Of a stretch of DNA of 5,124 nucleotides, positions 1 to 5,124 are shown piece by piece. Source of the stretch: Oribacterium parvum. Its GTDB lineage: Bacteria > Bacillota > Clostridia > Lachnospirales > Lachnospiraceae. Each line of letters begins with the position of its first letter. The stretch's first letter is position 1. The notes below the pieces were generated by a model. That model did not search any database. It saw nothing but the letters and a program-made list of their open reading frames with translations, and was not told where the DNA came from. Position numbers and translations under genes: made by a program. Location of the stretch: NCBI GenBank assembly GCA_938022235.1, contig CALIEL010000382.1, positions 1-5,124 of the forward strand, read 5' to 3'.

Positions 1-1791
1 CTTAATGGGCATCTGATGATGGATAATGGTTTGCAATTCCTGCAAATTCATCTGGATAGAGCCGTCTCCAGTCATCAAGAGAATATCCTTGCCCTGATAA
101 GGAGGATAAATTTCTCCCTTGCCCTTCCAATAGGGATTCTCCAAAAGACGCTTTTTCTCTTCCTCGGTAAAATCCACTACGCCGTAGTAGGCACCGATAG
201 CCGCCGGCAATCCGTAGCCCATGGAAGCCACACCGTCCTGGCTGATAAAACGAGTTCACTTTTTAATGATATAGCTCTGTCCGCCGGCAACACAGGGAGA
301 ACCATTTCCCACCACGGTAATCTGGTCTTCTGAAGCTCTCTCAGACAGCTTTTCCACAAGGGCGTAAACATTGGTCAGCTCCCCTTTCCGCTCCTCAAGA
401 TACTCCGGAAGCACGGTGGGGTAGTTTGCCTGATAAAAGCGGATGGTATCAAGCCAGCTTAAGTTGGCATCCTGCTTTTCCGCCAAAATCTTTCCTGCCG
501 CCTCTTCCCGGACAAAGCTTTTTGCCTTTTCTCTGGAAATGCCCTTTCCCCCGGCAAAAAGAGGAAGCTTTTCTTCCTGCTTCAATAAATGCAGTAAGGC
601 CTCTAATAAAGCCTTGGCATCTCCATGAAGGGGAAGATCACAGTGCACGGAAGGCTTTGCAATCTCTTCCAAATCAATGTCATTTTGCATCACATAGGCC
701 TTGGGCGCCCACTCCCAGAAGCTGTAGCCCACCTGACGAATATTTAGACGGGAGCCAATGCTTAAAACCACATCGGCATTTTGCACCGCCAGATTTCCCG
801 GACGGTCGCCTCTTCCTCCGGGACGACCTGCATTTAAAGGATGCTTTGTGGGGAAAATGTCCGGAGCATTCCAGCCTAAAACTACGGGAATTCCCAGCTT
901 TTCCGCACATTCTAAGAACAAGCCCTCCGCTCCCGCAATACGAATACCGTTTCCGGTATAGAAGATGGGATGCTCACTACCCCGAATCTTCTCTAAAACT
1001 TCCTTTGCCAGAGGAAGGAAATCCTGCCAGTTCTGAATTCCGGTCTTTTCCTTCTTCTCTGTTCTATCCTCCTCCAGGATATGCGGATTCTTCTCAGAAG
1101 ATAAAGCTTTTAAGAGCGCTTCTTTCTCCACATCCGACGCAAAGTATCTTCTAAGGGCAGTGGCGGTTTCCGGATGGCTATTCTTTACGTTAGCTGTTTC
1201 CCAGCCGTCTTCACCTGCCTCATAACTTTCCGGGGAGAAGCCCAGCAAATCCTCTTCCTCCACCATAAAGCCCTGCACATCCACGGGAACATCCAACCAG
1301 CATGGTCCCGGACGTCCGGTCTGGCAAAGATAAATCGCCTTTTCCATGGCATAGCGTACCCGATAAGGGTCAATCAGCATCTCGCTGTATTTACACATAC
1401 AGGATACGGATTGAAGAATATCAAATTCCTGGTCTCCCATGGCTCTCAGGGCTCTTCCGGACCAACGGGCGGTATTGTCATGACGCACCTGACCGGATAG
1501 AACCAGCATGGGGATAGAATCCAAATACGCTCCCACCACACCGGTAATGGCATTGGTGCCGCCGGGACCGGAAGTCACACATACAATCCCCGGCACATTG
1601 TGGATTCTGGCATAGCTTTCCGCCGCCATGGCACAGGCCTGCTCATGGTGCTGGTATAAGGTCTTGATTCCCTTATGGTGTCCTAAGGCATCATTTAGGT
1701 GCATTGCCCCGCCTCCAACCACAGAGAAATTTCTGCTAAGTCCCATGGAATAACATTTTTGGGCAATGTAGTCTGCTACACGAATCTTCAT
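1..1791 (-). pseudogene. ThDP-dependent acetolactate synthase-like enzyme, interrupted by an in-frame TGA; 3' end outside window
   Basis: From ATG 1791 the frame encodes 511 residues, stops at TGA 258-256, and then stays open in the same frame for 85 codons to the window edge. The N-terminal PYR domain (about 1-175) has GGGAMHLNDAL, the cofactor-activating Glu50 in HHEQACAMAAESYAR, TSGPGGTNAITG, GDQEFDI and GRPGPCWLDVPVDVQG. A central domain (about 270-400) has FYTGNGIRIAGA and VVLSIGSRLNIRQVG. The C-terminal domain begins with VVGNGSPCVAGGQSYIIKK. After the TGA it continues RFISQDGVASMGYGLPAAIGA and GDGSIQMNLQELQTI, the ThDP/Mg-binding motif. Relatives I recall occur in surface-polysaccharide loci as well as in amino-acid metabolism; the substrate is not determined. 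An unusually long charged linker (about 175-268) separates the first two domains. If the TGA is real and not suppressed, the product lacks its cofactor-binding domain and should be inactive. A strong AGGAGG lies ahead of the start. Confidence 0.85.
256..258 (-). other. In-frame TGA codon inside the ThDP enzyme gene
   Basis: Read on the minus strand, the codons are AAA AAG TGA ACT CGT TTT, and family-consistent sequence lies on both sides in one frame. From memory of relatives with a K-K-G-Q-R pattern here, the position would normally be Gly, and GGA to TGA is one substitution. A frameshift is excluded because the upstream and downstream frames are the same. Confidence 0.9.
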
Positions 1792-1800
1792 CTCCTGCTT

Positions 1801-1806
1801 CCTCCT
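1801..1806 (-). promoter_or_regulatory. Ribosome binding site of the ThDP enzyme gene
   Basis: On the minus strand this is a perfect AGGAGG, nine bases before ATG 1791. A second GGAG directly abuts the start codon. It supports the chosen start, which also begins at the family-typical N-terminus. Confidence 0.8.
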
Positions 1807-1840
1807 GCTCTTGTTTACATTTTTAACCTTACTTCACTTT

Positions 1841-1881
1841 GTAAACCGGATCTTCTTTACAAGCAATCCCAACCGGTTTAC
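1841..1881. promoter_or_regulatory. Perfect 9-base inverted repeat upstream of the ThDP enzyme gene (possible operator)
   Basis: On the plus strand GTAAACCGG (1841-1849) and CCGGTTTAC (1873-1881) are exact inverted copies separated by 23 bases. The arms resemble half-sites of LacI/GalR-type operators, and the right arm extends into an AACCGGTT palindrome. A further GTTTAC lies at 1813-1818 and a near copy, CTTTAC, at 1855-1860. In RNA the arms could pair as a 9-base stem, but no T run follows on the minus strand, so it is not an intrinsic terminator. No regulator gene is visible in the window and the role is inferred. A weak promoter pairing on the minus strand (TTGCTT, 17 bases, TACAAA) overlaps the repeat; I do not trust it alone. 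Confidence 0.4.
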
Positions 1882-1913
1882 TGTAGTCCTTACTGCTTTA
1901 TAACTCTATCTTC

Positions 1914-1927
1914 AGCATCTTCATGCT
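1914..1927. repeat. Small hairpin just after the arginase-fold-like gene
   Basis: AGCAT-CTTC-ATGCT forms a 5-base stem with a 4-base loop beginning two bases after the TAA stop. On the minus (transcribed) strand it is not followed by T residues, so it is at most a weak 3' end structure. Confidence 0.25.
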
Positions 1928-1928
1928 T

Positions 1929-2744
1929 TTATAGCTCTGTCTTTTGGAATAGCCCTAAGGCATTTTCCTTATATTCCTGAATCAGAGATAGATTAAACTC
2001 CTCCCCCGGAGCAGCTTCCCCCTCTCCCTCGAAGATATTCATCCCCAAAATCTTCTGTCCGGAAGCTAAAACACAGTCCATAGCGATACGGTATTCCTGC
2101 TCGGTAAAGCCTTTTCCGAAAATGTCCTTATCCATGGAACAGTATAGGGGTAGCTGTACCAAACGGAGTAGAGACGGAATATGAGTCTTCGCTCTACCAA
2201 TCTGAAAATCTCTGTCTGAAAAACAATAAAGGCTGGTATGCATCAAAGGATCCCGAACCCCCGGGTGCCTTGCAGCCACCTCCCTTCTGGACTCCAGACT
2301 TTCCCTGCCTCCCTGCATGGGAACATACTCATCTCCCAAGGTCATCAAAGCATCGTTGATGCTGGCTTTTTCCTCTTCGGTAGCCCCTAAGAGCAAAATT
2401 CCCTTACAGTGGGGCAGTCTTACCATGACCTCCCGAAGCCAGGAATGGTGGCAAAGCCCCCGAACCTCCGGCTTCTTCACATCCGCCTGATGGTCGAAGA
2501 GGAGGAGAATAAAATCCTCCCGAAGCCTTTCCAAGAAAAACTTTGTCAAAAAGTGCATCGAAGCACAGTCAAAAAAATGCAATCCATAGGGAGAAATATC
2601 CTTTTCCAAAAGGCTTTTCCGAAAGCCCATGCAGCCCTGTTCCAAGCTTTCAGGATAATACATCCCATTTTCCCGAAGAGAACGATACTCTTCTCTTCCA
2701 TATCTTCCTTGAAAATCAAAAAAGGAAATCTGTTCTTTCTCCAT
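1929..2744 (-). CDS. Divergent arginase/ureohydrolase-fold family protein, function unknown
   Basis: This 271-residue soluble protein has no signal peptide or membrane segment. I assign it tentatively to the arginase/agmatinase fold because several metal-site motifs appear in the right order: CASMHFLT around His64 (first His ligand), ILLLFDHQAD at 79-88 (Asp84 and Asp88, matching the D-x-H-x-D motif), YCSMDKDIF around Asp205 and Asp207 (matching S-x-D-x-D), and GMNIFEGE near the end with Glu239. The nearest relatives I recall are uncharacterised clostridial proteins with a DHHTDM-like motif. Here the expected His of D-x-H-x-D is Gln86, so binding at one metal site may be altered. Length fits the family (about 250-300). 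The ATG at 2744 has AAGGGAG six bases ahead and the stop is TAA. It sits 170 bases after truA and 137 bases before the ThDP enzyme, so it may be its own unit. The substrate is unknown. Confidence 0.7.
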   Translation of the reverse strand: MEKEQISFFDFQGRYGREEYRSLRENGMYYPESLEQGCMGFRKSLLEKDISPYGLHFFDCASMHFLTKFFLERLREDFILLLFDHQADVKKPEVRGLCHHSWLREVMVRLPHCKGILLLGATEEEKASINDALMTLGDEYVPMQGGRESLESRREVAARHPGVRDPLMHTSLYCFSDRDFQIGRAKTHIPSLLRLVQLPLYCSMDKDIFGKGFTEQEYRIAMDCVLASGQKILGMNIFEGEGEAAPGEEFNLSLIQEYKENALGLFQKTEL

Positions 2745-2750
2745 GCCTTA

Positions 2751-2757
2751 CTCCCTT
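2751..2757 (-). promoter_or_regulatory. Ribosome binding site of the arginase-fold-like gene
   Basis: The minus strand reads AAGGGAG with a six-base spacer to ATG 2744, good Shine-Dalgarno spacing that supports this start. Confidence 0.7.
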
Positions 2758-2875
2758 CTTTCCTCTTCATCCCCTCAAGCCACTCTAAAGCTCTATTCTA
2801 TACTTTCTATAAATACAGTTCCATAGCCTATATAAAAACCGTATCATAGCTTTATAACAACAATGCACTGTTCTC

Positions 2876-2896
2876 AAAAAAGCAATTCCATGAACT
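2876..2896 (-). terminator. Possible weak intrinsic terminator after truA
   Basis: On the minus strand, AGTTC-ATG-GAATT can form a 5-base AT-rich stem (one G-T pair) followed after two bases by six T residues. It lies 18 bases past the truA stop. The stem is short and low in GC, so termination would be partial at best. Confidence 0.25.
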
Positions 2897-2914
2897 TTCG
2901 AAAACTCTTCTATA

Positions 2915-3691
2915 CTATAAAAGAAAAGATTGAAAATCTCCATAGTCTAAATTCATTAAGCAAAGCCCCTTTGCCGGAGCGGTGGGACCTGCCAGAGTAC
3001 GATCCTTCTTTTCCAAAATTTCTTCTAATTGGGCTAGGCTCATCCTTCCCCTTCCCAGCTCCAAAAGAGTCCCGACCAGAATCCGAATCATGTGGTACAA
3101 AAATCCATTTCCCTCTACAGAAAAATGAAGGTAATCTCCCTCTTCTTCCAGGGAAAAACAATAAATCTCCCGCACAGAGCTTCCCCCCTGCAAAAGGCTT
3201 TGGGCCTTGGGATTGGCAAAGCTTCGAAAGTCATGCTCTCCCTTTAAAAGCTCCATCCCCTTGGCAATTCTCCCGCAATCCAGAGGAAAGGTATAATGGT
3301 ATGCCGTCCTTCTGCGAAGGGGATTTTCCACCTTACTCCGGCAAACGCTGTAACGGTAAGCCTTCCTATGAGGGGTAAAACGGGGATGAAACTCCTGCTG
3401 CACGGAGTGGGCTTCCATCACCCGAATATCCTCCGGCAAATAGCTGTTTAAGGCCCGTAAAATCTGTTCTCCGGAAACCTTCCCCTCCGTATCGAAGGAA
3501 AGGAGATTGCCCAGAGCATGCACCCCCTGATCCGTCCGACTGGCTCCGATAAAGTTTTCCATTTTCCATGGAAAAAGACTACGGAGCTGCTCTTCTACGG
3601 TGCCTGCAATGGTGGAAAGTCCCTCCTGCTTTTGGAAGCCATGGTAGGCCGTGCCCTCATAGGACAGTTTTAATACAATACGCTGTTCCAT
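2915..3691 (-). CDS. truA: tRNA pseudouridine(38-40) synthase TruA
   Basis: The product is 258 residues, within the normal TruA range. It converts uridines 38, 39 and 40 of the tRNA anticodon stem-loop to pseudouridine in the cytoplasm. The N-terminal strand IVLKLSYEGTAYHGFQKQ and the catalytic motif GASRTDQGVHALGN, with nucleophile Asp54, are unmistakable. The C-terminal half shows HDFRSFANPKAQ, then FLYHMIRILVGTLLELGRG, then APAKGLCL. The frame is open further upstream to 3841, but the 50 extra residues are unlike TruA and would overlap ecfT by 86 bases. The ATG at 3691 begins the family-typical sequence and has AAGGAAG three bases ahead. The stop is TAG at 2917-2915. In Bacillota truA commonly follows ecfT and precedes rplM-rpsI; here the next gene is the arginase-fold-like protein instead. 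Confidence 0.96.
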   Translation of the reverse strand: MEQRIVLKLSYEGTAYHGFQKQEGLSTIAGTVEEQLRSLFPWKMENFIGASRTDQGVHALGNLLSFDTEGKVSGEQILRALNSYLPEDIRVMEAHSVQQEFHPRFTPHRKAYRYSVCRSKVENPLRRRTAYHYTFPLDCGRIAKGMELLKGEHDFRSFANPKAQSLLQGGSSVREIYCFSLEEEGDYLHFSVEGNGFLYHMIRILVGTLLELGRGRMSLAQLEEILEKKDRTLAGPTAPAKGLCLMNLDYGDFQSFLL

Positions 3692-3694
3692 CCG

Positions 3695-3701
3695 CTTCCT
3701 T
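3695..3701 (-). promoter_or_regulatory. Ribosome binding site deciding the truA start
   Basis: The minus strand reads AAGGAAG, three bases ahead of ATG 3691 (core AGGA five bases ahead). This favours the start that gives a normal-length TruA over the longer open frame that begins inside ecfT. Confidence 0.65.
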
Positions 3702-3755
3702 TCTGTTGTTTCCCCTTTGCAATCCTGTCCGGTATTTCTCTCTATTTTTCTGATT

Positions 3756-4562
3756 TTATGGCAGAGAAACAAATCGGCTTCCAATGGAAAGCGCCAACAC
3801 CATAAGCAGGAAGAGGTAGGAAAGATAGTCTCTTCTTTCATAGTGGAGCGGCTTCATTTTCGTTCTACCCTCTCCCCCCTGATAACAACGGGATTCCATG
3901 GCCAAAGCCAAGTCATAGGCTCTTCGGAAGGCGGAAACAAAGAGGGGCACCAAAATCGGCACCATAGCCTTTGCCTTGTGAACGATTCCTCCGCTTTCAA
4001 AATCCGCTCCCCTGGCCATCTGAGCCTTCATAATCTTGTCCGTTTCCTCCACCAAAATCGGAATGAAACGTAGCGCAATGGACATCATCATGGCAATCTC
4101 ATGGATGGGCAAATGCAGCTTTTTTAAGATGGAAAGCCCCTTCTCCATCCCGTCTGTCAGCTCATTGGGGGTGGTGCAAAGAGTCATTAAGGAACTGCTT
4201 AATACCAAAAGAATCAATCGCACCGCCATCATAGACGCAATATGCAATCCCTCTTGGCTGATTTTAAACATATAAAAGTGGAAAATCTCTTTTCCCGGTG
4301 TTAAAAACAGGTTAAAGCTCACCGACAGTAAAAGGAGGAACAAAACACTTTTCAAGCCCCGAACCATAAAAGAGAAGGGAACATTGGAAAGCTTAATCAA
4401 TAAAAGCAAAACCAGAGCCAGAAAAATATAGGCAGTCCAGCTATTTACAATGAATAAGGCAATCAAAAACAGAAAGGTGCCGGAAAGCTTCACTCTGGGA
4501 TCCAGTCTATGAAGAAGGGAGTCAACCGGGTAATACTGCCCTAAGGTAATTTCTCTAAGCAT
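3756..4562 (-). CDS. ecfT: Energy-coupling factor transporter transmembrane protein EcfT
   Basis: This 268-residue membrane protein has the usual length for EcfT. The start MLREITLGQYYPVDSLLHRL followed by DPRVKL is the classic N-terminus of the family. Hydrophobic segments lie at about residues 27-57, 71-88, 104-130, 155-172 and 246-262. The two coupling-helix motifs that contact the ATPase pair are visible: ARG at 183-185 and AMESRCY at 221-227 (second motif Ser-Arg-Cys rather than Ala-Arg-Gly, a variant I recall from Bacillota). EcfT is the membrane scaffold that links EcfA1/EcfA2 to S components. The ATG at 4562 lies inside the end of ecfA2 (ATGCTTAG overlap) and is preceded by AGGGAGG five bases upstream. 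The stop is TAA. The gap of 64 bases to truA suggests one transcript. Substrate specificity cannot be told, since no S component is present in the window. Confidence 0.96.
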   Translation of the reverse strand: MLREITLGQYYPVDSLLHRLDPRVKLSGTFLFLIALFIVNSWTAYIFLALVLLLLIKLSNVPFSFMVRGLKSVLFLLLLSVSFNLFLTPGKEIFHFYMFKISQEGLHIASMMAVRLILLVLSSSLMTLCTTPNELTDGMEKGLSILKKLHLPIHEIAMMMSIALRFIPILVEETDKIMKAQMARGADFESGGIVHKAKAMVPILVPLFVSAFRRAYDLALAMESRCYQGGEGRTKMKPLHYERRDYLSYLFLLMVLALSIGSRFVSLP

Positions 4563-5124
4563 TTTCCCCTCCCTTTCTCTTCTTATAGGCGGAAAGAATC
4601 ATTTCCTTCGCTTCCTCTACCGTATTCTTCTTAGGGAAGGACAAGCCCTTTTCCTCCAAGCTATACAAAAAGGCACGAATCTGGGGCAGTCCCAAGCCCA
4701 GCTTCTCCATTTCCTTTTTATGGGAAAATACCTCCTCAGGGCTACCCTGTCGGATACATTCTCCCTGGTTTAAGACAAAAACCTCCTCCGCATAACGCGC
4801 CACATCATCCATGGAGTGAGAAACCAAAAGGATGGTCATGGCATAGCGCTCCTGCAAATGGGCAATCACCTGAAACAGCTCTTCCCTTCCTGCAGGATCC
4901 AGTCCCGCGGTGGGCTCGTCCAAAATCAAAAGCTCCGGCTCCATAGCCAGTACGCCAGCAATAGCCACCCTTCGCTTCTGTCCGCCGGAAAGCTCAAAGG
5001 GGGACTTCTGCCATAGCGCTTCTTCCACGCCCATGCTTCTTAAAGCCTCTTCCGCCTCTTTCTTGGCTTCTTCCAAGGATAAGCCCTGATTCTTCGGCCC
5101 GAAAAGCACATCCTCAAAAACCGT
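4555..5124 (-). CDS. ecfA2: Energy-coupling factor transporter ATPase EcfA2 (partial, 5' end outside window)
   Basis: This is the C-terminal 189 residues of an ABC ATPase, in frame from the window edge (TVFEDVLFGPKN) to a TAG stop. Visible motifs, in order, are the ABC signature LSGGQKRRVAIAG, the Walker B and D-loop stretch LLILDEPTAGLDP, and the H-loop LLVSHSMDD. Walker A and the Q-loop must lie in the roughly 95-100 residues beyond position 5124, judging from the usual length of about 285 residues. The VFEDVLFGPKN segment and the FELSGGQKRRVAIAG form of the signature are typical of the EcfA/CbiO family. EcfA2 pairs with EcfA1 on the cytoplasmic face and hydrolyses ATP to drive EcfT and exchangeable S components in vitamin or metal uptake. 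The choice of EcfA2 over EcfA1 rests on its position directly before ecfT (usual order ecfA1-ecfA2-ecfT). The end of the gene overlaps the ecfT start by 8 bases, which suggests translational coupling. Confidence 0.93.
   Translation of the reverse strand, partial: TVFEDVLFGPKNQGLSLEEAKKEAEEALRSMGVEEALWQKSPFELSGGQKRRVAIAGVLAMEPELLILDEPTAGLDPAGREELFQVIAHLQERYAMTILLVSHSMDDVARYAEEVFVLNQGECIRQGSPEEVFSHKKEMEKLGLGLPQIRAFLYSLEEKGLSFPKKNTVEEAKEMILSAYKKRKGGENA
4568..4574 (-). promoter_or_regulatory. Ribosome binding site of ecfT inside the end of ecfA2
   Basis: The minus strand reads AGGGAGG, five bases before ATG 4562. It lies within the last ecfA2 codons, so ecfT can be initiated by ribosomes finishing ecfA2 or independently. 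Confidence 0.75.

Larger units (their letters stand above)
2745..2914 (-). promoter_or_regulatory. AT-rich gap between truA and the arginase-fold-like gene, probable promoter region
   Basis: This 170-base gap has no coding sequence that I can support. Its central part (about 2795-2860) is very AT-rich and holds several TATA-like hexamers on the minus strand, including TAGAAT and TATATA, but none has a convincing -35 partner at 16-18 bases, so no single promoter is called. It also holds the near-palindrome AACAATGCACTGTT at 2859-2872 (12 of 14 positions symmetric), which could be a protein-binding site. The size and composition suggest that the downstream gene has its own start of transcription. 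Confidence 0.35.

Noticed and set aside
256..258. A genome-wide reassigned code with UGA read as glycine, as in SR1/Gracilibacteria
   Set aside because: The TGA sits at a Gly-like position and the four other genes end in TAA or TAG, which made this tempting. However, all glycines in those genes are encoded by GGN with no other in-frame TGA, and the gene content and order look like Bacillota.
2..259. A minus-strand frame covering the region just after the TGA
   Set aside because: It is shifted by one base relative to the ThDP enzyme. The real continuation, with the GDG cofactor motif, is in the original frame, so this frame is a shadow and not evidence of a frameshift.
426..1154. A 242-codon open frame on the plus strand
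   Set aside because: It lies wholly antisense to the ThDP enzyme gene, whose motifs are clear. The translation is Pro/Ser/Phe-rich, has no recognisable domain and no good ribosome binding site.
1914..1927. A terminator for the arginase-fold-like gene
   Set aside because: The stem is only five bases and no T run follows on the transcribed strand.
3692..3841. A 50-residue N-terminal extension of TruA
   Set aside because: The extension is unlike TruA, overlaps ecfT, and the internal ATG at 3691 has a ribosome binding site and begins the family-typical sequence.

Overview
The window reads as a piece of a Bacillota (Clostridia) chromosome, most likely Lachnospiraceae-like. This is inferred from the gene order ecfA2-ecfT-truA, which in Bacillota usually sits beside ribosomal protein genes, from the strong AGGAGG-type ribosome binding sites, and from the moderate GC content. 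The species cannot be named from this sequence alone. All five genes lie on the minus strand, so transcription runs from position 5124 towards position 1.

Right part (5124 to 2915): the 3' two thirds of ecfA2, then ecfT overlapping it by 8 bases, then truA 64 bases further on. EcfA2 and EcfT are two parts of the energy-coupling module of group II ECF vitamin and micronutrient importers. They would work with EcfA1, expected just upstream outside the window, and with substrate-binding S components encoded elsewhere. TruA makes pseudouridines 38-40 in tRNA anticodon stems. The three genes are probably co-transcribed.

Middle (2914 to 1929): a 170-base AT-rich gap with possible weak termination and initiation signals, then a 271-residue protein that looks like a divergent member of the arginase/ureohydrolase fold. 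Most metal-ligand positions can be recognised, but the middle His of the usual D-x-H-x-D motif appears to be Gln.

Left part (1928 to 1): a 137-base leader carrying a perfect 9-base inverted repeat (GTAAACCGG/CCGGTTTAC), plus further GTTTAC-like hexamers, and then a large thiamine-diphosphate (ThDP)-dependent enzyme of the acetolactate synthase superfamily. Its frame is broken after codon 511 by a TGA at 258-256. The same frame then continues without a stop to the window edge and encodes the expected start of the ThDP-binding domain (MGYGLPAAIGA, then GDGSIQMN). This is therefore a nonsense codon, not a frameshift. It is the most noteworthy observation in the window: a recent pseudogene, a sequencing error, or, less likely, a recoding site.

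No RNA genes, mobile elements, CRISPR arrays or clear strong terminators were seen. Apart from the TGA in the ThDP enzyme, the window looks like ordinary core chromosome.
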